Shown piece after piece: positions 1-8,434 of a DNA stretch of 64,000 nucleotides (its first letter is position 1; each line of letters starts with the position of its first letter). The DNA is from an uncultured Planctomycetia bacterium. Lineage in GTDB: Bacteria > Planctomycetota > Phycisphaerae > Phycisphaerales > SM1A02. A program made the translations under genes and the position numbers. The stretch lies in NCBI GenBank assembly GCA_937871505.1, contig CALMPF010000067.1, forward strand, positions 1 through 64,000, read 5' to 3'. The notes beneath the pieces are model-generated. The model made no database searches, was not told the DNA's origin, and worked only from the letters and a program-made list of their open reading frames with translations.

Positions 1-20
1 TGAGAATGCGATTTCGCGCG

Positions 21-103
21 GATGGCCACACCCGAGCCCCGCAGGGTGTGGCCATCCCGCCGCGGGGTGTGGCCATGGGGCGGCCGGCGCAGGGTGTGGC
101 CAT
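21..103. repeat. REP-like repeat cluster A
   Basis: Four copies of an 11-base motif, ATGGCCACACC or its complement GGTGTGGCCAT, lie at 22-32, 45-55, 66-76 and 93-103. The first two face each other and form a perfect 13-bp stem (21-33 with 44-56) around a 10-base loop. The motif recurs at 12352-12622 and 51850-52103, always outside genes. I read it as an interspersed palindromic element; no transposase or RAYT gene is visible in this window. Confidence 0.75.
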
Positions 104-134
104 GGGGCAGCGCGGCCGGGGGGGCGGCGCTGCG

Positions 135-182
135 GTGGGCTGTCGCGTGGGGTGTCGCGTGGGGTGTCGCGTGGGGTGTCGG
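135..182. repeat. 12-base tandem repeat
   Basis: Four near-identical units of the form GTGGGGTGTCGC sit end to end just before ispH. They keep an open frame, which makes artificial upstream start codons for ispH look possible. The last unit ends 26 bases before the preferred TTG start. Confidence 0.8.
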
Positions 183-194
183 GAGGGAACGCCA

Positions 195-200
195 TACCAT
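195..200 (+). promoter_or_regulatory. -10-like box for ispH
   Basis: TACCAT lies 8 bases before the TTG start at 209. The same spacing is seen before many genes in this window, so transcription probably starts at or within a few bases of the start codon. No convincing -35 box is present. Confidence 0.45.
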
Positions 201-208
201 CGCGGCCA

Positions 209-1264
209 TTGAAGATTCTCCTTGCCAATCCCCGTGGCTTCTGCGCCGGCGTGTTCATGGCCATCGACGTGGTCGATCAGCTCCTCGACATCTGCCAGGG
301 GGAGCCGATCTACGTCTACCACGAGATCGTCCACAACAAGCACGTCGTCGACCGCTTCCGGCACCGCGGCGTCACGTTTGTCGATGACATCGCGGAAGTT
401 CCGCAAGGATCGATCGTGGTCTTCTCCGCCCATGGCGTCAGCCCTGCGATCCGGGCCGATGCGAGAGCGCGGCGGCTGACGACGATCGACGCGACGTGCC
501 CGCTCGTCACGAAGGTCCACGCCGAGGCGATCCGGTACGCGCGCAAGGGCTTCCAGATCCTGCTCATCGGCCATGCCGACCACCAGGAGGTTGTCGGCAC
601 CCGCGGCGAGGCCCCCGATGCGATTCAGGTCGTGGAGAGCCCGGAAGACATCCCCAGGCTCGTGGTGCGCGATCCCGAGCGCCTTGTCTATCTCACGCAG
701 ACGACGCTCTCGACCGACGACGCCGGGATCATCATCGCCGCGCTCAAGAGCGCCTTCCCCCAGATCAAGGAGCCGCCGAGCGAGGACATCTGCTACGCCA
801 CGACGAATCGGCAGATGGCCGTCCGCGCCATCGCGCCCGACTGCGACCTTGTCATCGTCGTGGGAAGCCGCAACAGCTCCAACTCGCAGCGGCTGACGGA
901 GATCGCGCGGAACGTGGGAACGCCGGCGGTTCTGGTGGACGATCGCAGCGAGCTCGATCCGACGTGGTTCACAGGCGTGCAGTCGGTGCTGGTCACGGCC
1001 GGAGCGAGCGCTCCGGACGACCTCGTTCACGAGCTGATTCTCCATCTCGTGGAGACGTACGGCGGAGAGGTCGAGCAGCGCGACGTGTATCACGAAGCGG
1101 TCGAGTTCGGACTTCCCGGGACGCTGAAGGAGGTGATGCGCCAGCGCGGCATCGACCCCACCGGCCGCCGCATCAAGATGGACATCGGAACCAAGACCAC
1201 GGAGTGGCTGGCCGAACGGGGGATCCCGCACCGCACCGTCGACCTGACCGTCGGAGCATCCTGA
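209..1264 (+). CDS. ispH: 4-hydroxy-3-methylbut-2-enyl diphosphate reductase (IspH)
   Basis: This is the last enzyme of the MEP isoprenoid pathway; it reduces HMBPP to IPP and DMAPP with a [4Fe-4S] cluster. The three cluster cysteines are visible in GFCAGV, ATCPLVTK and DICYATTN, and the family glutamate lies in DHQEVVGTRGEAP. The 351 residues match the family if translation starts at TTG 209, where the conserved KILLANPRGFCAG begins. The open frame reaches back to 152, but that part is only the 12-base tandem repeat. A -10-like box 8 bases upstream supports TTG 209 as a leaderless start. The rlmN gene follows after 3 bases, so the two are probably co-transcribed. Confidence 0.95.
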   Translation: MKILLANPRGFCAGVFMAIDVVDQLLDICQGEPIYVYHEIVHNKHVVDRFRHRGVTFVDDIAEVPQGSIVVFSAHGVSPAIRADARARRLTTIDATCPLVTKVHAEAIRYARKGFQILLIGHADHQEVVGTRGEAPDAIQVVESPEDIPRLVVRDPERLVYLTQTTLSTDDAGIIIAALKSAFPQIKEPPSEDICYATTNRQMAVRAIAPDCDLVIVVGSRNSSNSQRLTEIARNVGTPAVLVDDRSELDPTWFTGVQSVLVTAGASAPDDLVHELILHLVETYGGEVEQRDVYHEAVEFGLPGTLKEVMRQRGIDPTGRRIKMDIGTKTTEWLAERGIPHRTVDLTVGAS

Positions 1265-1267
1265 GCA

Positions 1268-2458
1268 GTGCGCGCCACCGGGACCGCGCCTCTGCTTGCC
1301 CAGACGCCGGAGACCCTCGCGGCCTTCGCCGAGGCGCACGGACTCCCGCGGTTTCTTCCGGCGCAGCTCCTTCGGTGGATCCATGAACGTCGCGTGATCG
1401 ATCCGTCGGCGATGACCGACCTCTCAAAGCCGGCGCGGCTGCTGGTCGCCGAGCGATTCGCTTCGTTCCGCGGCACCGTGCGGGCGCATCAGGTCGCGGA
1501 TGACGGAACGCAGAAGCTCCTGCTCGGCTGGGATGTCGGGGAAACGTCGACGCATCCCGCAGCCCCGGAGCCGTGCATCGGGTCGACGCCGGACGCGGAA
1601 CCCGACGAGGCCGGAGCCGCGTCCCTCCCCGTGCTCGCGGCGCCGTCAGCGCTCGATGACGGAGGGCGCACCTCCGGCGCCGTCGGCGCCGAGCGACGAA
1701 CCGAGTGCGTGCTGATACCCACCGAGTCTCGAAAGACCGCGTGCGTCTCATCGCAAGTGGGATGCCCGGTGGGATGCGCCTTCTGCGCCTCCGGTCTGGG
1801 GGGCCTTGAAGGGAATCTCGACGCGGGACAGATCGTCGAGCAGGTGTGGCGACTTGCCGGCCTGCCCGGGGTGGGCCGCATCAGTCACGTCGTCTTCATG
1901 GGGATGGGGGAGCCGCTGGCGAACTTCACGGCGGTCACGGAGGCCATCCGGATCCTCAACGCCCCGTGGGGAATGGGGATCTCCGCTCGGAGGATCACCA
2001 TCTCGACCGTGGGGCTGCCCGCGGCGATCCGGCGTCTCTGCTCGTTCGAGATCCCGGTCACCTTGGCGCTCTCGCTGCACGCGCCGACGGACGAGCTTCG
2101 CCGGACGATCATCCCCTGGGCGGAGTACGCGACCATCGAGGAGCTCCTCGATGCATGCGATGAGTGGTTCGAGAAGACCGGCCGCGAGATCACCCTGGAG
2201 TACATTCTCCTCGGCGGCGTGAACGACCGACCGGAGCACGCCGAGCGGCTCGCGGAGCTGGCGCGGCGGCTGCGGGCGAACGTGAACCTGATCCGCTACA
2301 ACGAGGTTCGCGGCATCCCGTTTCAGCGTCCCGCGACGGAGGACGTCCGCCGGTTCCAGACGGTCCTGCGCAATCACGCGGTCAACGCGCACATCCGCCG
2401 CAGCCGCGGAAGGGACATCGCAGCCGCGTGCGGCCAGCTCCGTCACGAACGCCGCTGA
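1268..2458 (+). CDS. rlmN: 23S rRNA/tRNA adenine-C2 methyltransferase (RlmN)
   Basis: A radical SAM methylase that methylates C2 of A2503 in 23S rRNA and A37 in some tRNAs. The CX3CX2C cluster motif is CPVGCAFC. The two cysteines of the methyl-transfer mechanism match those in TACVSSQVGC and near the C-terminus in AACGQL. The start is GTG, three bases after the ispH stop, and no strong ribosome site is seen. An unusual stretch of about 50 residues, rich in Ala, Pro, Glu and Asp, sits between the N-terminal accessory domain and the radical SAM core (roughly residues 95-145). It has no recognisable domain. Length is 396 residues, a little above the usual 350-380. Confidence 0.95.
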   Translation: MRATGTAPLLAQTPETLAAFAEAHGLPRFLPAQLLRWIHERRVIDPSAMTDLSKPARLLVAERFASFRGTVRAHQVADDGTQKLLLGWDVGETSTHPAAPEPCIGSTPDAEPDEAGAASLPVLAAPSALDDGGRTSGAVGAERRTECVLIPTESRKTACVSSQVGCPVGCAFCASGLGGLEGNLDAGQIVEQVWRLAGLPGVGRISHVVFMGMGEPLANFTAVTEAIRILNAPWGMGISARRITISTVGLPAAIRRLCSFEIPVTLALSLHAPTDELRRTIIPWAEYATIEELLDACDEWFEKTGREITLEYILLGGVNDRPEHAERLAELARRLRANVNLIRYNEVRGIPFQRPATEDVRRFQTVLRNHAVNAHIRRSRGRDIAAACGQLRHERR

Positions 2459-2650
2459 GCGCGACGACCCGTGCCCCCGCAACGAACGGCGCCCGCCGCG
2501 GCGTGCCGCGCCTCCCTGCCCTCCCCGCGATGCCCGGTCGCGTGCTCGCGCCGATCTGCGGCGCGCACTTGCCCCGGCGGCACCGAGCCCGCACCTTGCG
2601 GCGAGGAGCAACCCCCGCCGCCGGCGCCCTCGCCGCGCCGCGCGGCGGCG

Positions 2651-5600
2651 CTATCCCTCGACCCGCGCCCGCACGGCCTCGGCCGAAGCGCCGCGCAGGC
2701 GACCGCCGACCGCGTCGTCATGCAGCCGCCGCAGCGCCGTCGCCCAGCGGCGGTAGTCGGTCGCGCTGCCAGTGGCCGCGCGCTCCACGAGCGCGAGCGC
2801 GTACTCGCGCAGGGCTCGCTCCTGCGCTGACCCGCGCCGGCGAAGCGGCGCCAGCCGTCCCGCGAACGCGACCATCCGGGCGGGCCAGTCGCTCGTCCTG
2901 AAGTCGATGCGGATCCTCCACCCGAAGGCGCGCAGATCGAATCGATTGAGATAGCGTCGATGCAGTTCATCCCCGCGGGCGACGCGCACGCCGAGGCGCT
3001 GCCGGATCCTGCGACGATGTTCCGCGCTGGTGGCCATCGTCGCGAGGTAGATCGAGTCGCGCAGGAGCATCGCCTCGGCGAGAGGACGGATCGCGAGGCG
3101 GGTGAGCTCGCGGCCGAGGTCGCCGCGATCGCTGTCGTAGAGACGCCCGACCGCCTCGGCATAGCGCCGGGCATAGGCCGGGCCGCCCCACGCGGCGCAG
3201 CGCCGGATCGCAGCGACCGCGTCGGCGCGCGCCTCGCGGCCGGATGCCGTCTCGGCCAGTCCCGGCATGCGCCGCAGCAGCGCCGCGGCGATCTCGGCGA
3301 CTTCGGCGAGCATTCGCCGCTCGGAAGCCCGTCCCAGACGCCGATCCAGCTCGATCCGCCGCAGCAGACGCTCCGCGCTCTCCCCCGGCTCGTCGATGCG
3401 GCGCATCGGCCGTCCGTCGACCGCAAGCTGACGACCGAGCGCAAAGCACTCCACGGCGCGCCCGGCGCCGCGCGACTCGGCCCGGCGAAGCGCTCCGGCA
3501 ATCGCCTCCAGCGAGACCGGGATCATCCCCTTCTGGTATGCGACTCCGAGCGCCACCAGATCGACGACACGGTCGGTCCGGAACCACTGCCGACAGGTCG
3601 ATGCGAGGTCGTCGAGCGTGAGGCGCGCCGGATCGCACGCCAGGGCGAGGCGCTCGGCCACCAGCCGCGGCTGCGCCTGCGGTCCGCGATCGAGCTGATC
3701 GTCGAGCAGGCCGGCGTTGACGACGGCCCACATCCGCTCCGGGGCGCCCACGCGGAGCAGGGGATCGTCGTCCACGGCGCGCAGCGTCTCGATGGCATCG
3801 ACGCCGATGAGCAGGTCGGCTTCACCCCAGGGGATCTGGGCCGCGAGCGTCGGCAGCGGCTCGCCGGGGCGCGGGCGCATGAAAAGCACCTGAGTCCACG
3901 CCGCGCGCCCGGGGCCGATGGGGGTGGGGTCGTGGATGCTCCGCACGTGATATCCCATCATGTGTCCGGCCTCGAGGAGCACCTCGCCGGCGATTCCGGG
4001 CGGATCGTCTCGGGTGCCTGCGAGATGGCACCGCCATGCGCCCTGACCGGCGTGAACGGGCCGCGGCGGGGCCAGACGCGACTGCTCGAGTCTCGCTCCC
4101 GGCGTGGGCGGGCGGGTGCGCAGGACCTCGATCTGCTCGAGCGTCGGACGCAGCCGGACGCGGAGCAGCGGTCCGCGGCGGGAGACGATGCGATCGACGC
4201 GAGTCTGATGGTCGAACGGCACGAGGGCGCGGAGTCCACCGGCTTCGGCGACCGTCCGGGGGAGGGCGGGGCGAAGCTCCGAAGCGAGTTCGGCGGGCCA
4301 GACCAGGCGCTGGCTCGGCTGGTAGCCGAGGCGATCGACCTCGGCCGCGCGCTCTGCCCCGTCGTCGAGCTCAGCGGTGCGCAGGACCAGCACCGTCAGT
4401 CCGTCGAAGTCGACGGCGGCGCGCAGCCGATCGCGAACCCCCGCGCGGTCGACGAGCGGCACGCTCTCGATCCGCACAGGCTCGCTCCGCTCGCCCGGAG
4501 CGGTGCCCCGCGCGAGCCGCTCCGGATCGGGCGCATCGTCGCCGCCGCGATCGATCACGGCCAGAAGCCTCGGCCGCCGCTCCCGCGCCGCCTGCCGCAC
4601 GGCGCCGCTGCCCTCGCGGGCGAAACGACGGCGATCCCAGCGCTCGACGCGCAGCACCCGTTCCGGCAGATCCGAGCCCTGCTGGCCATCGACCACGATC
4701 GCGGCGGGCGGACCTTCCGCCTCGTCGCGCGTGCGCGCCCAGCGGTCGAGTCGCGCCAGCGCCTCGTCGAGGATCGAGATCGGATCCGGCTCGCACGATC
4801 CTCGCGGGGGAAGCGCAGCGACCGACGGCGGCGTCGCCGCGAGCCTCGCTGCGACGTTGAGGCCCGGGCGCGTCCCGTGGAGAAGATGAATGATCTTCCG
4901 CGCCAACGTCGATGGATTGACCGAATCGTCCGGGCCAAGGGCCTCCGGCTCCCGCTCCGGCGCCGCGGGCACGCGGTCCCACCAGACGCGTCCGCAAGCC
5001 ACGCCGCGCCGCGCGAGCCGCGCGGCCAGCGCAGCGATCTCAACTCCGACCGCTCCCGGCGACGGCTCGAGCACGAGCACATCCGCGGCGCGGGAGAGCA
5101 ACCGCTCGACGACCGCCTCGTCGATGGGATGGCTGACGCCCAGATGAAGCACCGGAAGCCGCCCGGCGAGGCGAAGCTCCTCGATCACGTGCCGGACCGC
5201 GACCCGCGCGGGGCCGACCGCCACCAGCGCAGTGGCTGCCCGCTCGCCGGGGCTGGGGGCGCCATCGAGCCCGTTCAGTTCGAGCCGGCGCACCATCCGC
5301 ATCAGATCGAGCGACTCTCCCGGACGCGGGCGCCGGCGGCGCTGGCGCGCCGCCTCGAGGAGATCCGCCGCCGGGACGACGCGGTTCGGACGCGACTCCA
5401 GCGTGTCGATCGTGCGGAGCAGCGACTCATGCAGCACGATGCCCGCCGGGCGGCGGGCGGCGCGCCCGAGCCGCGCGGCCTGCTCGATCGCGTCGCGGAG
5501 GCCGGAAAGATCCGGCGGCTCGAGGCACGGCGCATCGAATCGGCGCAGCGCAGCCCGGGGAGAAGCCTGGCCATGCTCGCGGGGCCGGTCGACCAGGAGC

Positions 5601-5974
5601 AGCACCGCCCCGCCGCCGCGATCGACGGCCGCATGCAGTCGACCGAGCGCAGCCATCGCACCGTCGAGCGAGGGGGCGTCGATCAGGACGATTCCCCTCC
5701 GGCCTGCCGCGGCCGCGAGTTCCGCCAGCGCGACCTGACGAGCGGGGTCGGCACAGGGGACCAGGGCGAGCCCGTGGTCGATCAGCAGTCGCTCCACGGC
5801 GTCTTCCCCGGCAAGCGCGAAGAGCGGCGCCAGCACGCCGCGGCGCGAAGCGACGATCTCGTCGATCGGAAGCTCGCTCTCGAGGGCCCCCTTGAGGATC
5901 GCCTCCGCGATGCCGAACCGATCGTGCCCCTCGACGCGATCGAGGTTCGGCGACCGGGCGATGAACGTCGTCAC
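2651..5974 (-). CDS. Degenerate 2-oxoacid (indolepyruvate) ferredoxin oxidoreductase-like protein
   Basis: The 1107 residues follow the layout of a fused IorAB-type indolepyruvate:ferredoxin oxidoreductase. There is an N-terminal pyrimidine-domain-like part (GIAEAILKGALES; a DxRP-type segment), a middle part like the transketolase C-domain, and a C-terminal gamma part (GEVLLEAGHMMGYHV, GEADLLIGVDAIE, YQKGMIPVSLEAIAGAL). The GDG thiamine-diphosphate motif and every ferredoxin-type cysteine cluster are missing, so ordinary catalysis looks unlikely. The start was set at GTG 5974 because upstream codons run into the HAD gene and look non-coding. It lies 11 bases after that gene's stop and is probably co-transcribed. 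The present role is unknown: pseudoenzyme, altered cofactor use or early gene decay are all possible, though codon use remains normal. Confidence 0.7.
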   Translation of the reverse strand: MTTFIARSPNLDRVEGHDRFGIAEAILKGALESELPIDEIVASRRGVLAPLFALAGEDAVERLLIDHGLALVPCADPARQVALAELAAAAGRRGIVLIDAPSLDGAMAALGRLHAAVDRGGGAVLLLVDRPREHGQASPRAALRRFDAPCLEPPDLSGLRDAIEQAARLGRAARRPAGIVLHESLLRTIDTLESRPNRVVPAADLLEAARQRRRRPRPGESLDLMRMVRRLELNGLDGAPSPGERAATALVAVGPARVAVRHVIEELRLAGRLPVLHLGVSHPIDEAVVERLLSRAADVLVLEPSPGAVGVEIAALAARLARRGVACGRVWWDRVPAAPEREPEALGPDDSVNPSTLARKIIHLLHGTRPGLNVAARLAATPPSVAALPPRGSCEPDPISILDEALARLDRWARTRDEAEGPPAAIVVDGQQGSDLPERVLRVERWDRRRFAREGSGAVRQAARERRPRLLAVIDRGGDDAPDPERLARGTAPGERSEPVRIESVPLVDRAGVRDRLRAAVDFDGLTVLVLRTAELDDGAERAAEVDRLGYQPSQRLVWPAELASELRPALPRTVAEAGGLRALVPFDHQTRVDRIVSRRGPLLRVRLRPTLEQIEVLRTRPPTPGARLEQSRLAPPRPVHAGQGAWRCHLAGTRDDPPGIAGEVLLEAGHMMGYHVRSIHDPTPIGPGRAAWTQVLFMRPRPGEPLPTLAAQIPWGEADLLIGVDAIETLRAVDDDPLLRVGAPERMWAVVNAGLLDDQLDRGPQAQPRLVAERLALACDPARLTLDDLASTCRQWFRTDRVVDLVALGVAYQKGMIPVSLEAIAGALRRAESRGAGRAVECFALGRQLAVDGRPMRRIDEPGESAERLLRRIELDRRLGRASERRMLAEVAEIAAALLRRMPGLAETASGREARADAVAAIRRCAAWGGPAYARRYAEAVGRLYDSDRGDLGRELTRLAIRPLAEAMLLRDSIYLATMATSAEHRRRIRQRLGVRVARGDELHRRYLNRFDLRAFGWRIRIDFRTSDWPARMVAFAGRLAPLRRRGSAQERALREYALALVERAATGSATDYRRWATALRRLHDDAVGGRLRGASAEAVRARVEG

Positions 5975-5985
5975 GATGCACGAGT

Positions 5986-6924
5986 CTACATCGCGGAGCC
6001 GCCTTCGATGGCCATGCGTCCGGCGAGGAGCTCCGCGATGGCCTGCGCGACGCCGTCCGCGTCGTGATGGCCGGTCCGGGCGCCGGCCGCGGCGCTTGCC
6101 TCCGCGCCGGCGTTCCCCATGGCGACGCCAAGGCCCGCATGCGTGAGCATCTCGACGTCGTTGAGACCGTCGCCGATGGCCACTGTGCGGCGCGGGTCGA
6201 TCCCCTCGCGTCGGCAGAGCTCCTCGACCATCGTCCACTTGTTCACGCGCGGGTTGAAGATCTCCAGCAGGTGCGTTCCCGAACCGGTCGGCTCGTCCGC
6301 CGTGACCGCGGACCAGTGCTGGAGGAAGACGCGATCGCCGAGATCCGCGCGGAGCTCCGCGACCGCGCCGCGAAGTTCCGACCCGGTCGCCACGACGCCG
6401 ACTCTGACGGTGTCGCCGGGATGCGGGTCGTCCTCGATCCGCGCGACGCGGCGATGCCGGATCGCGAAGGTCTCGAACCACCACGCCGATGCCGGGTCGA
6501 GCGGCGCATCGCCGACGACGACATAGTCGTCCGCGTCGTGCGGCGTGTCCTTGAGGAGCAGCGCCGGATGGTCATGCCGCCGGAGCGACGCGACCACCTC
6601 CATGACCAGCGATTCGGCCATCGCATGCCGGAGCAGCGTCGTCCCCGTCCGCGCCTCCGAGAGGACCGAACCGCCCGAGGCGATCAGCGGCCTGTCGTAG
6701 TCGAGCGCCGTCAGGGCGTGGCGCGACTCGATCCACGATCGCCCCGTCGCAACGACCACCCGGATTCCCGCGGCCTCCGCGGAGGCGATCGCCGCGACAT
6801 TCCCTTGCGAGATCCGTCCGCGCGAGTCGAGCAGCGTCCCGTCGAGATCGAGCGCGATCAGGTCGCACGGCGGAGGGGTCCCTGGCGACGTCGGCGTGCC
6901 GGTGGATCGACGGACGTGTTGCAT
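5986..6924 (-). CDS. HAD-superfamily (Cof-type) hydrolase
   Basis: A 312-residue Cof/IIB-type phosphatase. Motif I is LDLDGTLLDS, with the nucleophile and acid Asp pair; motif II/III features include VATGRSW; motif IV is GDGLNDVEML. These enzymes usually dephosphorylate sugar phosphates or flavin precursors; the substrate cannot be told from sequence. The ATG was chosen because the motif-I strand starts about 20 residues later and because a -10-like TACGAT (6934-6939) lies 9 bases upstream. The next gene downstream is the degenerate oxidoreductase, 11 bases away. A second Cof-type domain occurs in the fusion protein at 27-29 kb. Confidence 0.9.
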   Translation of the reverse strand: MQHVRRSTGTPTSPGTPPPCDLIALDLDGTLLDSRGRISQGNVAAIASAEAAGIRVVVATGRSWIESRHALTALDYDRPLIASGGSVLSEARTGTTLLRHAMAESLVMEVVASLRRHDHPALLLKDTPHDADDYVVVGDAPLDPASAWWFETFAIRHRRVARIEDDPHPGDTVRVGVVATGSELRGAVAELRADLGDRVFLQHWSAVTADEPTGSGTHLLEIFNPRVNKWTMVEELCRREGIDPRRTVAIGDGLNDVEMLTHAGLGVAMGNAGAEASAAAGARTGHHDADGVAQAIAELLAGRMAIEGGSAM

Positions 6925-6933
6925 CAGGCCGCG

Positions 6934-6939
6934 ATCGTA
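6934..6939 (-). promoter_or_regulatory. -10-like box for the HAD gene
   Basis: TACGAT on the minus strand ends 9 bases before the ATG at 6924, one of the recurrent start-proximal boxes of this window. No clear -35 box is seen. Confidence 0.45.
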
Positions 6940-7085
6940 GTGACGGCGCCTCGTGGGTCGCGCCGCGACGCTGCGCGTGCCCATCCGCCGCGATCCGAGG
7001 GTGCCGCGCGCAGGTTCTCGAGGGCTCGTGACGCCCGGCGCTCCGGCGCCGGCCCCGCGCGGCTTGCCTCGCGGATCGCCCGGCC

Positions 7086-7091
7086 GTAGCC
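7086..7091 (+). promoter_or_regulatory. -10-like box for the phosphotransferase gene
   Basis: TAGCCT ends 9 bases before the ATG at 7101, compatible with a leaderless transcript. It is a weaker match than the TACNNT examples. Confidence 0.3.
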
Positions 7092-7100
7092 TGCTTACCG

Positions 7101-8183
7101 ATGCGACCATCAGTGCGATCGTCCGCCGATTCCCGTCGCGCGGACGCGGTGGAAGCGAGCGCCCCCGGCGTCGCCGGCGCCGCGGACCGCACGCCGGAGC
7201 CGAGCGGACGGGCGCTCGCGGAGTCGCTCGCCGGGCCCCTCGCGGAGCTCTGCGATGCGCGGCTCTCGGAGATCCGCTGGTTCCGGACTGACTGGCAGCG
7301 CGGAGGCGCTGCGACTGCACATGCCACATGGCGCGATCGTCCCGGGGAGGCCGCCCGGCGCGTGGTCGTCAAGCTCCCGGTCAACAACCGGGAGCTGACG
7401 TGGATGCGGCGCATCCAGGATCCGGACTCGATCGATCCGGCGACTGGCGGCTGTCTCCGCACCGCACCGGACCCAACGCATGCCCCGAGGCTCTTCGCCT
7501 CGGGCGAGAGGCTCGATCACTACGAGCTTGCGTGGATCGTGATCGAGGAGCTTCCCCATGGTCCGCTCGGCGGTCGCTGGCACGACGATCACATTGCGAG
7601 GATCGCCGAGGCGATCGCCGCGTTCGCGGCGAGGGTCGCCGCGTACGCCGTCGATCGCGGCGCGCGGCACGAAGACTGGGAGGGGCTCGTCGGCAGGGCG
7701 CGGGACGCCCTTCGAGAGAACCTGATTGCGGATCGCCAGCGCTGGCGCGACGCCCTCCGCACGGTCTCGTCACGCCTCGACGGGCTCGCCGAGGAGTGGG
7801 AGTCCCGGGAGCCGCTGGAGTGGATCCACGGCGACCTGCACTTCGCCAATGCCATGAGCCGCTCCGCGATGGAGGCGGGGCCGGTCTGCCTCATCGACTT
7901 CGCCGAAGTTCGGCCCGGACACTGGATCGAGGACGCCGTCTATCTGGAGCGCCAGCTCTGGGCGCGGCCGGAACGGCTCCGGGCGCGGCGGCCCGTGAAG
8001 GCGATTGCCGAGGCGCGGCGCGCCGCAGGCGTCGAGTCGCCGGGGGACTTCAACCGCCTCGCGACGCTTCGTCGCTGCCTGCTCGCCGCGACGGCCCCCG
8101 CCTTCCTGAAGTCGGAGGGGGCGCCGCCCTATCTCGCTGCGTGCCTCGCGCGGCTTGAGACGTCGATCGCGCAGCTCGCCTGA
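7101..8183 (+). CDS. Aminoglycoside phosphotransferase-family (kinase-fold) protein
   Basis: The 360-residue protein has the APH-type catalytic loop WIHGDLHFANAM and the metal-binding aspartate in VCLIDFAEV, followed by the GHWIEDAVYLERQLW stretch typical of the family. An ATP-site lysine is plausible in RRVVVKLPV near residue 90. Related proteins phosphorylate small molecules such as aminoglycosides, choline, homoserine or maltose. The residues that would fix the substrate cannot be read here, so a resistance role should not be assumed. The first 40 residues are low complexity. It stands alone between the divergent HAD gene and the AA10 gene. Confidence 0.8.
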   Translation: MRPSVRSSADSRRADAVEASAPGVAGAADRTPEPSGRALAESLAGPLAELCDARLSEIRWFRTDWQRGGAATAHATWRDRPGEAARRVVVKLPVNNRELTWMRRIQDPDSIDPATGGCLRTAPDPTHAPRLFASGERLDHYELAWIVIEELPHGPLGGRWHDDHIARIAEAIAAFAARVAAYAVDRGARHEDWEGLVGRARDALRENLIADRQRWRDALRTVSSRLDGLAEEWESREPLEWIHGDLHFANAMSRSAMEAGPVCLIDFAEVRPGHWIEDAVYLERQLWARPERLRARRPVKAIAEARRAAGVESPGDFNRLATLRRCLLAATAPAFLKSEGAPPYLAACLARLETSIAQLA

Positions 8184-8420
8184 GGCAGGGCGCACGGGCG
8201 ACGCGCGAGCGGGCTATCAGTCCTTGGTCTCGGACGCTTCAGCGCGCGCGGCACGGACCACGCGATCGCCGTTCCCCGCGTGGATCGTCGCCGGATCGCC
8301 GACGATCGAAGCCGCTTCGCACGAAGCAGAGGCCGGTGCGGGCGACCGCAGCCGCGCCGTTCCGACCGCCAAGATCGCGATCGCAGCCGGATTCCATCTT
8401 GCGTCGCCGCGATCCGGCTG

Positions 8421-8426
8421 TAGGTT
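8421..8426 (+). promoter_or_regulatory. -10-like box for the AA10 gene
   Basis: TAGGTT ends 8 bases before the ATG at 8435. The 251-base gap from 8184 to 8434 holds no other signal that I can support. Confidence 0.3.
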
Positions 8427-8434
8427 CCGGCGTC

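Noticed and set aside
152..208. IspH starting at GTG 152
   Set aside because: The added 19 residues come from the 12-base tandem repeat, and the conserved protein begins at TTG 209 with a -10-like box at the right distance.
2574..2624. Terminator hairpin between rlmN and the oxidoreductase-like gene
   Set aside because: CCGGCGGC and GCCGCCGG pair over 8 bases but are separated by a 35-base loop, weak in sequence this GC-rich.
2960..6067. A 1035-codon open frame on the plus strand
   Set aside because: It is antisense to the oxidoreductase-like gene, has no recognisable domain and shows the Arg/Asp/Pro-rich pattern of GC-rich shadow frames.
7101..8183. An aminoglycoside resistance gene
   Set aside because: Only the general kinase fold is seen; most family members in environmental bacteria act on other substrates.
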